The notes under the pieces: model-generated | Database searches by the model: none | What the model was told of the DNA's origin: nothing | What the model saw: only the letters and a program-made list of their open reading frames with translations | Made by a program: the position numbers and the translations under genes | Shown: positions 1-11,165 of the stretch, piece after piece | Numbering within the stretch: position 1 is the first letter of the stretch | Layout: each line of letters begins with the position of its first letter | Assembly (NCBI GenBank): GCA_949752795.1 | Contig: OX457075.1 | Location: 1,860,001 to 1,924,000, forward strand | Direction: 5' to 3' | DNA length: 64,000 bases | Source of the DNA: Hyperoodon ampullatus | Lineage: Eukaryota; Chordata; Mammalia; Artiodactyla; Ziphiidae

Positions 1-3000
1 ATGAGGGTACAGAAACTTGTTAGGTTCAGGGTACGTGTTAGGGCACAGGTTAGTGTTAGTGCACTGGTTAGGGTTAGGGTACGCATTAGGGTAAGTTTTT
101 GGATTGTTGTTTGGGTTAGGTTTAGGGCTAGGGTTAGGGTTAGCCTACAGGAAAGATATAGGGTACAGGTGTATTTACGGAGTGCTGTTAGGGTCAGGGT
201 ACTTGTTCGGGCACGTTTTAGTGTTAGTGTACAGTTTAGGATTAGGTTATGTGTTAGGGTAAGGTGTTAGGCTTGGTGTTAGGTTTAGGTTTAGGGCTAG
301 GGTTAGTGTTAGCGAACGGGAAAGTTTTAGGGTACTGGTTAGAGTATGGAAAAGTTTTAAAATCAGGGTACGTGTAGGGGCACAGGTTAGTGTTAGTGTA
401 CGTGTTAGGATTAGGGTGCACTTTAGGGTAAGGTGTAGGCTTGGGGTTAGGTTTAGGTATAGGGCTAGGGTTAGGGTTAGTGAACGGGTAAGTTTTAGGG
501 TACATGTGATGGTACGGAAATGTGTTAGGGTCAGGGAACCTGTTAGGGCATGGATTAGTGTTAGTGTACGTGTTAGGATTAGGGTATGGGTTAGGGTAAG
601 GGGTAGGGTTGGGGTTAGGTTTAGGTTTAGGTCTAGAATTAGGGTTAGCGAACGCATAAGTTTTAGTGTACAGGTGAGGGTACGGAAACGTGTCAGTGTC
701 AGGGTACATGTTAGGGCATGGGTTACTGTTAGTGTACGGGTTAGGATTAGGGTACGGGTTAGGGCAAGGTGTAGGGTTGAGGTTAGTGTTAGGTTTTGGT
801 CTATGTTTAGGGTGAGCGACCCGTATGGTTTAGGGTACTGGTGAGGGTACGGAAAATTGTTAGAGTCACAGTACGTTTTAGAGCACGGTTTATTTTTATT
901 GTATGGGTTCATATTAGGGTATGGGTTAGGGTAAGGGTTAGTGTTAGGGTTAGGGTTTGAATTAGGGCTAGGATTAGGTTTAGCGAACGGTAAGGTTTAG
1001 GGTACAGGTGAGGGAACAGAAACGTGTTAGGGTCAGGGTACGTGTTAGAGCATGGGTTAGTGTTAGTGTATGGGTTAGGATTAGGGTACGGGTTAGGGTA
1101 AGCCGTAGGGTTGGGGTTAGGTTTAGGTTTAGGGCTAGGTTTAGGGTTGGCGAACAGGTGAGATTTAGGGTACAGGTGAGGGTACAGAAACGTATTACGG
1201 TTGTGGTCCGTGTTAGAGCACGGGTTAATGTTAGTGTTTGGGTTAGAATTCGGGTACGGGTAAGGGCAAGTGGTAGGGTTGGGGTTAGTGTTACAGTTAG
1301 GCCTAGGGTTAAGGTTAGCAAATGGTTATCATTTAGGTTACAGGTGAGGGTACAAAAATGTGTTAGTGTCAGGGTACATGTTACGTAATGGGTTAGTGTT
1401 AGTGTATGGGTTAAGATTAGCGTACGGTTTAAGGTAAGGTGTAGGGTTGGGTTTAGGGTTAGGTTTACTTCTAGGGGTAGGGTTAGCGAACTGGTAACGT
1501 TTAGGGTACAGATGAGTGTAAAGAAACGTATTTGGGTCAGGGTACGTGTTAAGTCACGGGTTAGCGTTACTGTTTGGGTTAGGATTAGGGTACGGGTTAG
1601 GGTAAAGGTTAGGGTTGGGATTAGGGTTAGGTTTAAGGCTGGTTTTATGGTTAACAAATTTGTAAGGTTTATGGTACAGGTGAGGGTATGGAAAACTGTT
1701 AGGGTCAGGGTACATTTTAGGGCACATGTTTGTGTTAGTATACAGGTTAGGATTAGGGTACGGGTTAGGGTAAAGTTTAGGGTTAGCGAAAGGGTAAGGT
1801 TTATGGTACATTTGTGGGTATGGGACGTTGTTAGGGTCAGGGTACATGTTAGTGCATGGGTTAGTGTTAGTGTACATTTTAGGATTAGGGTACGGTTTAG
1901 GATAAGTTTTAGGGTTAGAGTTAGTGTTAGCGAAAGGGTAAGGTTTAGGGTACAGGTGATGGTACAGAATAGTGTTAGGGTCAGGGTATGTGTTAGGGCA
2001 CAGTTTAGTTTTAGTGTATGGGTTAGGATTAGGGTACCGGTTAGGGTAAAGTTTAGGGTTAGGGTTCGGTTTAGATTTATGGTTAGGGTTAGGGTTAGCG
2101 AGCGGGTAAGTTTTAGGGTACAGGTGAGGGAACGGAAACATGTTAGGGTCAGGTTACGTGTTAGAGTATGGGTTAGTGTTAGTGTATGGGTTAGTAATAG
2201 GTTACGGGTTAGGGTAAGGGTTAGGCTTAGGGTTAGTGTTAGGGTTAGGGTTAGGGTTAGAGTTAGGGTTAGGGTTAGCGAACATGTACGTTTTAGAGTA
2301 CAGGTGAGTGTACGAAACATTATTGGGGTCAGGGTACATGTTAGGGAACAAGTTCGTTTTAGTGTACTAGGTTAGGTTTATGGTAGGGGTTAGGGTAAGT
2401 TTTAGGGTTAGGGTTAAGGTTAGGGTTAGGGTTAGTGTTAGGGTTAGCGAACGGGTAAGATTTAGTACAGGGGAGGTACGGAATTGTATTACGGTCAGGG
2501 TATGTGTTAGGGCACGGGTTAGTGTTAGTGTATGGGATATGATTAGGGTATGGGTTAGATAAGGGTTAGTGTTAGGCTTAGGGTTATGTTTAGGGTTAGT
2601 GAACGTGTAAGGATTAGGTTAAAAGTGAGGGTAAACACGTGTTAGGGTCAGGGTACATGTTAGGGCACGTGTTAGTGTTAGTGTACGGGTTAGGATTAGG
2701 GTACGGTTTAGGGTAAGGTTTAGGCGTAGGGTTAGATTTAGCGTTAGGGTTAGGGTTAGGGTTCAGGATAGCTAACGGGTAATGTTTAGGGTACAGGTGA
2801 GGTATGGAAACATGTTAGGGTCAGTGTACCTGGTAGGGCACGAGGTAGTGTTAGTGTACGGGTTAGGTTTAGGGTGCGGGTTAGGGTATGGGTTAGGGAT
2901 ACTTTTAGCGTTAGACTCAGGGTTAGTGAATGGGTAAGTTTTAGGGTACAGGTGAGGGTACGGAAAAGTGTTAGGTCCAGGGTACTTGTTATGGCACGGG

Positions 3001-5385
3001 TTACTGTTAGTGTACATGTTTGGATTATGGTCTGGTTTAGGATAAGACTTAGGGTTAGAGTTAGTGTTAGGTTTAGGTTTAGTGTTAGGATTGGCGAACA
3101 GGAAATTTTTAGGGTACAGGTGAGGGTACGGAAACCTGTTAGGGTTGGTGTACGTGCTAGTATACGGGTTAAGATTAGGTTACGGGTTAGGGCAAGGCTT
3201 AGGGTTAGGGTTAGGGTTAGGGTTAGCGAACGGGTAACGTTTCGGGTACAGCTGAGGGTATGGAAAAGTATTAGTGTCCGGGTATGTGTTAGGGTATGGT
3301 TTAGTGTTAGTGTATGTGTTAGGATTAGGGTACACTTTAGGGTAAGGTTTAGGGTTACGGTCAGCAAACTGATAAGATTTAGGGTATAGGTGAGTGTACA
3401 GAATTGTGTTAAGGTCAGGATATGTGTTAGAGCACGGGCTAGTGTTAGTGTATGGGTTAGCATTAGGGTACGGTTTAGGGTAAGCGTGAGTATTAGGGTT
3501 AGGATTAGGTTTAGGGTTAGGGTTAGGAAACGGGTAAGTTTTAGTGTACAGTTGAGTGAATGGAAACGTGTTAGGATCAGGGTACTTGTCAGGGCACGTG
3601 TTACTCTTAGTATACGGGTTAGGATTAGGGTACGGTTTAGGGTAAGGTGTAGGGTTGGGCTTAGGTTTACGTTTAGGGCTAGGGTTACGGTTAGCAAACA
3701 GTAAGGTTTAGGGTACAAGTGATGGTACAGAAACGTGTTAGGGTCAGGGTACGTATTAGGGCATGGGTTAGTGTTAGTGTTAGGATTAGGGTACGGGTTA
3801 GGGTAAGGGATAAGGTTGGTGTTAGGTTTAGATTTAGGGCTAGGGTTTGGGTTAGTGTATGCATAAGATTTTGGGTACAGGTGATGGTACGGAAACGTGT
3901 TAGGGTCAAGGTACATGTTAGGGCACGGGTTAGTGTTAGTGAAAGGGTTAGGATTAGGGTATGTGTTACTGTAAGGTGTAGGGTTGGGGTTAGGTTTAGG
4001 TTTAGGTCTAGGGTTAGGGTTAGCGAACGGTAAGGTTTAGGGTACAGGTGAGGGTACGGAAATGTGTTGGGGTCAGGGTACATGTTAGGGCACGTGTTAG
4101 TGTTAGTGTGCACGTTAGGATTAGGGTATGGGTTAGGCTAAGTGGTAGGGTTGGTGTTAGGGTTAGGTTTAGGGCTAGGTTTCGTGTTAGCAAACAGTAA
4201 GGTTTAGGGTTCATGTGATGGTACGGAAACGTGTTGGGGCCAGGGTACATATTAGGGCATGTGTTAGTGTTAGTGTTCAGATTAGGGTACAGTTTTGTGT
4301 AAGGTGTAGGGGTGGTGTTAGTGTTAGGTTTAGGTCTAGGGTTAGGTTTAGTGAACGGGTTAGTTGTAGGATACAGGTGAGGGAAGGCAAATGTTTTAAA
4401 GTCAGGGTACGCATTAGGGCACAGCTGAGTGTTAGCATACAGTTTAGGATTAGGGTACAGGTTAGGGTAATGTGCAGTGTTGGGGTTATGTTTAGGTTTA
4501 GGGCTGGGGTTAGGGTTAGAGAACAGGTAATATGTATGGTACAGGTGAGGGCACGGAAAGGTGTTAGGCTCAGGGTACTTGTAAGGGCATGGTTTAGTCT
4601 TAGTGTACGGGTTAGGATTAGGGTACGGGTTAGGGGTAGAGGTAGGGTTGGGTTTAGTTTTAGGTTTAGGGCTAGGTGTAGGGTTAGTGAACGGTAAGGT
4701 TAAGGGTACAGGTGAGGGTACGGAAACGTGTTAGGGTCAGGGTACGTGTTAGGGCATGAGTGAGTGTTAGTGTACGGGCTAGGATTAGGATACGGGTTAG
4801 GATAAGGTTAAGTTTGGGTTAGGTTTAGGTTCAGGGCTAAGTGTTAGTGTTAGCGAACGGGTAAGGTTTAAGATACAGTTGAGGATACAGAAAGGTTTTA
4901 GGGTCAGGGTATGTGTTAGGGTATGGGTTAGTTTTAGTGTACAGGTTAGGATTAGGGTATGGGTTAGGGTAAGGTGCAGGGTTGGGATTAGGCATAGGTT
5001 TACAGCTAGGGTTAGGGTTAGCGAACAGGTAAGTTTTAGGGTACACGTGAGGGTACGGAAACCTGTTAGGGTCAGAGTACATGTTAGGGCATGGGTTAGT
5101 GTTAGTGTACGTGTTAGGATTAGCGTACGTGTTAGGGTAAATGGTAGGGTTGGGGATAGGTTTAGGTTTAGAGCTAGGTTTAGTGTTAGCGAATGGGTAA
5201 GGTTTAGGGTACAGGTGAGTGTACGGAAAAGTGTTAGGGTCAGGGTACGTATTAGGGCACGTGTTAGTGTCCGTGTACGGGTTAGAATTAGGTATGAGTT
5301 AGTGTAAGGTTTAGGGATGGGGTTATCCTTAGTTTATATTTAGGGTTAGTATTAGTGAACTGTAAGCTTTAGGGTACAAATGAGG
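1..5385 (+). repeat. Hexamer array, first large block
   Basis: This is the first of two diverged long blocks within the hexamer array. Its landmarks recur in the second block: 'gcctacaggaaag' near 142 returns near 5,521; 'acaagttcgttttagtgtac' near 2,348 returns near 7,579; 'gttagggatacttttagcgt' near 2,900 returns near 8,330; 'gtgttactcttagt' near 3,598 returns near 9,180. The spacing drifts from about 5.23 to 5.58 kb, so units have been gained or lost since duplication. Bases of about 2,370-3,600 hold a variant subfamily with shorter units and longer pure 'ttaggg' runs. Bases 3,690-5,385 return to the standard 168-bp type. The true left edge may lie outside the window. Confidence 0.7.
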
Positions 5386-8300
5386 GTACAGAAACGTGTT
5401 AGGGTCAGGGTACGTGTTAGGGCATGGGTTAGTGTTAGTGCACAGGTTATGGTTAGGGTACGCATTAAGGTATGGTTTAGGATTGATGTTAGGGTTAGGT
5501 TTAGAACTTAGGGTTAGGGTTAGCCTACAGGAAAGGCATAAGGTACAGGTGTGGGTACGGAAAGGTGTTAGGGTCAGGGTACTTGTTCAGGCACGTTTTA
5601 GTGTTAGTGTACAGTTTAGTATTAGTTTACGGGTTAGGGTAAGGTGTAGGCTTGGTGTTAGGTTTAGTTTAGGGCTAGGGTTAGCGTTAGCGAACGGGTA
5701 AGTTTTAGGGTACAGGTGAGGGTATGGAAATGTTTTAGAATCAGGGTACATGTCAGGACACAAGTTAGTGTTAGTGTACGTGTTAGGATTAAGGTGCAGT
5801 TTAGGGTAATGTGTAGGTTTTGGTTAGGGTTAGGTATAGGGCTAGGGTTAGGGTTAGCGAACGTGTAAGTTTTAGGGTACAGGTGAGGGTACAGAAATTA
5901 TTAGGGTCAGGGTACATGTTAGGGCTTGGGTTAGTGTTTGTGTACGTGTTAGGATTAGGGTACGCGTTAGGGTAAGGGGTAGTGTTGGGGTTAGTGTTAG
6001 GTTTAGGTCTAGGGTTAGGGTTAGTGAACACTTAAGTTTTAGTGTACAGATGAGGGTACGGAAATGTGTTAGGGTCGGTACGTGTTAGGGCATGGGTTAC
6101 TGTTAGTGTACGGGTTAGGATTAGGGTACGGGTTAGGGTAAGGTGTAGGGTTGGGGCTACCGTTAAGTTTAGGTCTATGATTAGCGTGAGCGAACGCGTA
6201 TGGTTTTGGGTACAGGTGAGGGTATGGAAAATTGTTAGGGTCATGGTACGTTTTAGGGCATGGTTTATTGTTATTGTATGGGTTCGGATTAGGGTAAGGG
6301 TTGGGGTAAGGGTTAGTGTTAGGGTTAGGTTTTGATTTAGGGCTAGGATTAGGTTTAGCGAACGGGTAAGTTTTAGGGTACAGGTGAGGGTACAGAAATT
6401 ATTAGGGTCAGGGTACATGTTAGGGCTTGGGTTAGTGTTTGAGTACATGTTAGGATTAGGGTACGGGTTAGGGTAAGCAGTAGGGTTGGGGTTAGGTTTA
6501 GGTTTAGGGCTAGATTTAGGGTTGGCGAACGGGTGAGATTTAGGGTAAAGGTGAGGGTACGGAAACATGTTACGGTCACAGTACATGTTAGGGCACGGGT
6601 TAGTGTTAGTGTTCCGGTTAGGATTCGTGTACGGGTAAGGGCAAGTGGTAGGGTTATGTTTAGGGTTACGGTTAGGCTTAGGGTTAGGGTTAGTGAACGG
6701 TTATCATTTAGGTTACAGGTGAGGGTACAAAAATGTGTTAGTGTCAGGGTACGTGTTAGGTAATGGGTTAGTGTTAGTGTATGGGTTAGGATTAGCGTAT
6801 GGTTTAAGGTAAGGTGTAGGGTTGGGTTTAGTGTTAGGTTTAGGTCTAGGGTTAGGGTTAGCAAACTGGTAACCTTTAGGGTACAGGTGAGTGTACAGAA
6901 ACCTATTTGGGTCAGGGTATGTGTTAGGGCATGGGTTAGTGTTACTGTATGGGTTAGGATTAGGGTACGGGTTAGGGTAAAGGGTAGGGTTGGGGTTAGG
7001 GTTAGGTTTAAGGTTAGTTTTAGGGTTAGCGAATGGGTAAGGTTTAGGGTACAGGTGAGGGTACGGAAAACTGTTAGGGTCAGGATACGTGTTAGGGCAC
7101 GTGTTAGTTTTAGTGTAAGTGTTAGGATTAGGGTACGGGTTAGGGTAAGGTTTAGGGTTAGTGAGAGGGTAAGGTTTATGGTACATGTGTGGGTATGGAA
7201 CGTTGTTAGGGTCAGGGTACATGTTAGTGCATGGGTTAGTGTTAGTATATGTGTTAGGATTAGGGTACCGGTTAGGGTAAAGTTTAGGGTTAGGGTTCAG
7301 TTTGGATTTATGGTTAGGGTTAAGGTTAGTGAGCGGGTAAGTTTTAGGGTACATGTGAGGGAACGGAAACGTGTTAGGGTCAGGTTACATGTTAGAGTAT
7401 GGGTTAGTGTTAGTGTATGGGTTAGTATTAGGTTACAGGTTAGGGTAAGGGTTAGGCTTAGGTTTAGTGTTAGAGTTAGGGTTAGGTTTAGAGTTAAGGT
7501 TAGGGTTAGCGAACGCGTAAGTTTTGGGGTACAGGTGAGTGTACAGAAAATTATTGGGGTCAGGGTACATGTTAGGGAACAAGTTCGTTTTAGTGTACTA
7601 GGTTAGGTTTAGGGTACAGGTTAGGGTAAGGTTTAGGGTTAGGGTTAGGTTTAGGGTTAGTGTTAGGGTTAGCGAACGGGTAAGATTTAGAGTACAGGTG
7701 AGGTACGGAAACGTGTTAGATTCAGGGTACGTGTTAGTTCATGGGTTAGTGTTAGTGCACATGTTAGGATAATGGTACGGGTTAGGGTAAGGGTTAAGCT
7801 TAGGGTTAGTGTTAAGGTAAGAGTTTGTTTAGGGTTAGGGTTAGGTTTAGTGAATGTGTAAGGTTTAGGGTACAGGTGAGGTACGGAAAAGTTTTACGAT
7901 CAGGGTACGTGTTAGGTCATGGGTTAGTGTTAGTGTTCGGGATATGATTTGGGTATGGGTTATGTAAGTGTTAGTGTTAGGTTTAGGGTTATGTTTAGGG
8001 TTAGTGAACGTGTAAGGTTTAGGGTAAAAGTGAGAGTAAAAAACGTGTTATGGTCATGGTACGTATTAGGGCACTGGTTAGTGTTATTGTACGGGTTAGG
8101 ATTAGGGTACAGTATAGGGTAAGGTTTACGCATAGGGTTAGGTTTAGCGTTAGGGTTAGGGTTAGGGTTAGGGTTCGGGTTAGTGAATGGGTAAGGTTTA
8201 GGGTACAGGTGAGGTACGGAAACGTGTTAGGTCAGTGTACGTGGTAGGGCATGAGTTAGTGTTATTGTACGGGTTAGGTTTAGGGTACAGGTTAGGGTAT

Positions 8301-10014
8301 TGTTTAGGGAAGGGTTAGGGTATGGGTTAGGGATACTTTTAGCGTTAGGCTTAAGGTTAGTGAACGGGTAACTTTTAGGGTATAGGTGAGGGTATGGAAA
8401 AGTGTTAGGTCCAGGGTACGTATTACAGCACGGGTTACTGTTAGTGTACATGTTAGGATTATGGTACGGGTTAGGGTAAGACTTAGGGTTAGGGTTAGTG
8501 TTAGGTTTAGGTTTAGGGTTAGGATTGGCGAACAGGTAGTTTATAGGGTACAGGTGAGGGTACGGAAACCTGTTAGGGTCAGTGTACGTGTTAGTGTACG
8601 GGTTAGGATTAGGTTACGGGTTAGGGTAAGGTTTAGGGTTAGGGTTAGTGAACGGGTAAGCTTTAGGGTACAGCTGAGTGTACGGAAACGTGTTAGCATC
8701 AGGGTACATGTTAGGGCATGTGTTAGTGTTAATGTACAGTTTAGGATTAGGGTACGCTTAGGGTAAGGTTTAGGGTTAGGGTTATGTTTGGGTTAGGGCT
8801 AGGGTTAGCGAACGGGTAAGATATAGGGTACAGATGAGGGTATGGAAAAGTGTTAGTGTCAGGGTATGTGTTAGGGCACGGTTTAGTGTTAGTGTATGGG
8901 TTAGGATTAGAGTACACGTTAGGGTAAGGTTTAGGGTTATGGTTAGCAAGCGGATAAGATTTAGGGTATAGGTGAGGGTACGGAATCATGTTAAGGTCAG
9001 GATACGTGTTAGGGCAGGGGCTACTGTTAGTGTATGGGTTAGCATTAGGGTACGGTTTAGCTTAAGGATGAATGTTAGGGTTAGGATTAGGGTTAGGGTT
9101 AGGGTTATCGAAATGGTAAGTTTTAGTGTACAGCTGAGTGTATGGAAACGTGTTAGGATCGGGGTATTTGTCAGGGCACGTGTTACTCTTAGTGTATGGG
9201 TTAGGATTAGGGTACGGTTTAGGGTAAACATTAGGCTTAGGGTTAGGTTTAGCTTTAAGGTTAGGGTTAGTGAACGGGTAAGGTGTAGGGTACAGTTGAG
9301 GGAACGGAAACGTTTTAGGGTCAGGGTACGTGTTAGGGCATTGGTTAGTGTTAGTGTACCTGTTAGGATTAAGGTACGAGTTAGGGTAACCGTTAGGGTT
9401 AGTGTTAGGTTTAGGTTTAGGGTTAGGTTTAGGGTTATGGTTAGCGAACGGTTAAGATTTAGGGTAAATGTGGGGGTACTGAAACGTGTTAGTGTCAGGG
9501 TACGTGTTAGGGCATGGGTTAGGATTAGGCTACATGTTAGGGTAAGGTTTAGGGTTAGGGTTAGGGTTACGTTTATCCAATGGATAAGGTTTAGTGTATG
9601 GGTGAGATTACCTAAACGTGTTAGTGTCAGGGTACATGTTAGGGCACGGGTTAATATTAGTGTATGGGTTAGGATTACGGCACTGGTTATGGTAAGGGTT
9701 AGGGTTAGGTTTAGCGAAAGGGTAATGTTTAGGGTACAGGTGAAGGTACAGAAACATGTTAGGGTCAGGGTACATATTAGGGCACGTGTGAGTGTTATTT
9801 TACGGGTTAGGATTAGGGTAAGGGTTCGGGTAAGGATTAGGGTTAGGGTTAGGGTTAGGTTTAGGGTTAGAGTTAGGGTTAGTGAAAGTGTAAGATTTAG
9901 GTTACAGGTGAGGGTACGGAAACGTGTTAGTTTCAGGGTATCTGTTAGGGCACGGGTTAGTGTTAGTGTACGGTTTAGGATTAGGGTACGGGTTACAGTA
10001 AGGGTTAGGGTTAG
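5386..10014 (+). repeat. Hexamer array, second large block
   Basis: This is the diverged duplicate of the first block, recognised by landmarks in the same order. It ends abruptly near 10,014, where 'gttagggttagggcaat' gives way to the 1.1 kb satellite. It lacks most of the material equivalent to 3,700-5,385 of the first block, so it is shorter or truncated. The final stretch (about 9,830-9,895) has one of the longest near-pure TTAGGG runs, as does about 8,145-8,175. Confidence 0.65.
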
Positions 10015-10344
10015 GGCAATAACTGCATTTCTACTTGCAAATGCGGGCCTCACGGCACAAGCAGTGTTTTCCATTTTGAAATTTCAATTCACCGGGCCTT
10101 GCATATCCTGGAGAGGCACACTTTTCGAGTGCCATGTAGAAACTGTAGGCATGGCTTTGGGAAGAAAAGGAGTTTTCTCTACTAAAACATCTGGCTTCCA
10201 AGGCCTGGTAGGGAGCTCATGTTGTGATTCTGTATACCTAAGTGTAGACCCAGCGTGAGCTCTTGCCTTGAGGTTAGTCCCTGAATTGCCCTGCTGAAGC
10301 GGAGACATACAGCAGTTTCCATGAGCTCTTCGTTGCAGTTCTGG

Positions 10345-10388
<44 letters not shown>

Positions 10389-11165
10389 CTTTTTCGGTAC
10401 GTGGACCTCTCACTGTTGTGGTCTCCCCCATTGCGGAGCACAGACTACAGACGCACAGGCTCAGCGGCCATGGCTCACGGGCCCAGTCGCTCAGCGGAAT
10501 GTGGGATCTTCCCAGACCGGGGCACAAACCCGTGTCCCCTGCATCGGCAGGCAGATTCTCAAGCACTGCATCACCAGGGAAGCCCGAAGCTCTGCATTAT
10601 TTTAACTTTATCACACCTTTCCGGACACTTAGGACCCTTGCGTGCACACTCTATTCCCTGCAAGAACACTGTGTAGTGGCAGGCTCCACTGGCCTGCTCA
10701 GAAACATCCAGGCCCAAAAGCCCTTCCCAATCACTCTATGTATGCCAATTGTAGGGCAACACACTGCACTCTTCCTTGGGACAGCTAGATTTCCTCAGCA
10801 CTCCAACAGCTGCAGGAAATCTGTTTCCTCACGTCCTATATGACATGGAAGTCTCCCTCATTGCCCTCATCTGAGCTGTACTTCGAAAAACAATCTGCTT
10901 CGCATTCCTTCTATGAACTCTTATGCGAAGACCCCATAGCTACAGGAGAAAGTCGGCTTGCATTCCTACTGAAACTAAAGCACAGTTCTTCCTGTCATTC
11001 TGCAGGATTTTAGAAGTGGCTAAGGCCCGATAGCTTACCTAGTGCATTCCTTGGACGAGGGAGTTCGCTACATGCAGAACAGCCTGTGAAGAAAAGTTGT
11101 TCCAGGTAAGTGTGACCACTGTGTCCCTAGAGTGTCTTATGACTTGTTAGAAATCACAATGATAG
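10015..11165. repeat. 1.1 kb satellite, copy A (with SINE)
   Basis: First of three tandem copies of a non-telomeric satellite unit. It opens with 'ttgcaaatgcgggcct' (about 10,038) and closes with 'gacttgttagaaatcaca' (about 11,140). It matches copy C (12,204-13,348) almost throughout, at an offset of about 2.2 kb. Shared landmarks include 'ctgtatacctaagtgtaga', 'tgcaggaaatctgtt' and 'acaatctgctt'. It is interrupted by a SINE at 10,345-10,585 that copy C has at the same place. No coding gene is supported: long frames here come from the SINE or its (TTA)n tail. It may be related to a described cetacean satellite, but that cannot be tested here. Confidence 0.85.
10345..10585 (-). mobile_element. 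CHR-type tRNA-Glu SINE with (TTA)n tail, in copy A
   Basis: The element lies in reverse. Its A-rich tail appears as a (TTA)n tract at 10,345-10,388. The head end reads 'caccagggaagccc' at the right edge. The body 'ctcactgttgtggtctcc' and 'gcatcggcaggcagattctc' is the shortened CHR form seen in whales and dolphins. The tail has become a trinucleotide microsatellite of about 44 bp, while the matching SINE in copy C keeps plain poly-T. A reading frame with a poly-Asn run crossing this tract is a microsatellite artefact. Confidence 0.9.

Larger units (their letters stand above)
1..10014 (+). repeat. Degenerate telomere-like hexamer satellite array
   Basis: The stretch is built from TTAGGG and one- or two-base variants (ttagtg, tacggg, tcaggg, ttaggt, gtaggg, ttagcg, aacggg). 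Six-base register is mostly kept. Variants are not random. An ordered series of about 28 hexamers recurs, so landmarks such as 'ttagcgaacggg' return roughly every 168 bp (near 308, 476, 644, 808, 981, 1146, 1314, 1483). The G-rich strand is the plus strand throughout. This fits a telomere-derived satellite maintained by unequal exchange rather than a telomerase-made terminal tract, which would be far more uniform. Cetacean satellites with telomere-like subrepeats at chromosome ends are known in general, but identity with any named satellite cannot be settled here. All long frames across it are periodicity artefacts. Confidence 0.95.

Noticed and set aside
1..10014. A functional chromosome-end telomere
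   Set aside because: The hexamers are heavily degenerate and ordered into 168-bp units, and non-telomeric DNA follows on the right. This is a satellite or an interstitial block.
1..10258. Many frames of 60-450 codons rich in Val-Arg, Leu-Thr or Pro-Asn as candidate genes
   Set aside because: They follow from 6-bp periodicity, occur on both strands in overlapping frames, and have no domain, splice or promoter support.
10084..10566. 160-codon minus-strand frame with a poly-Asn run
   Set aside because: It is the translation of the (TTA)n SINE tail plus SINE and satellite sequence.
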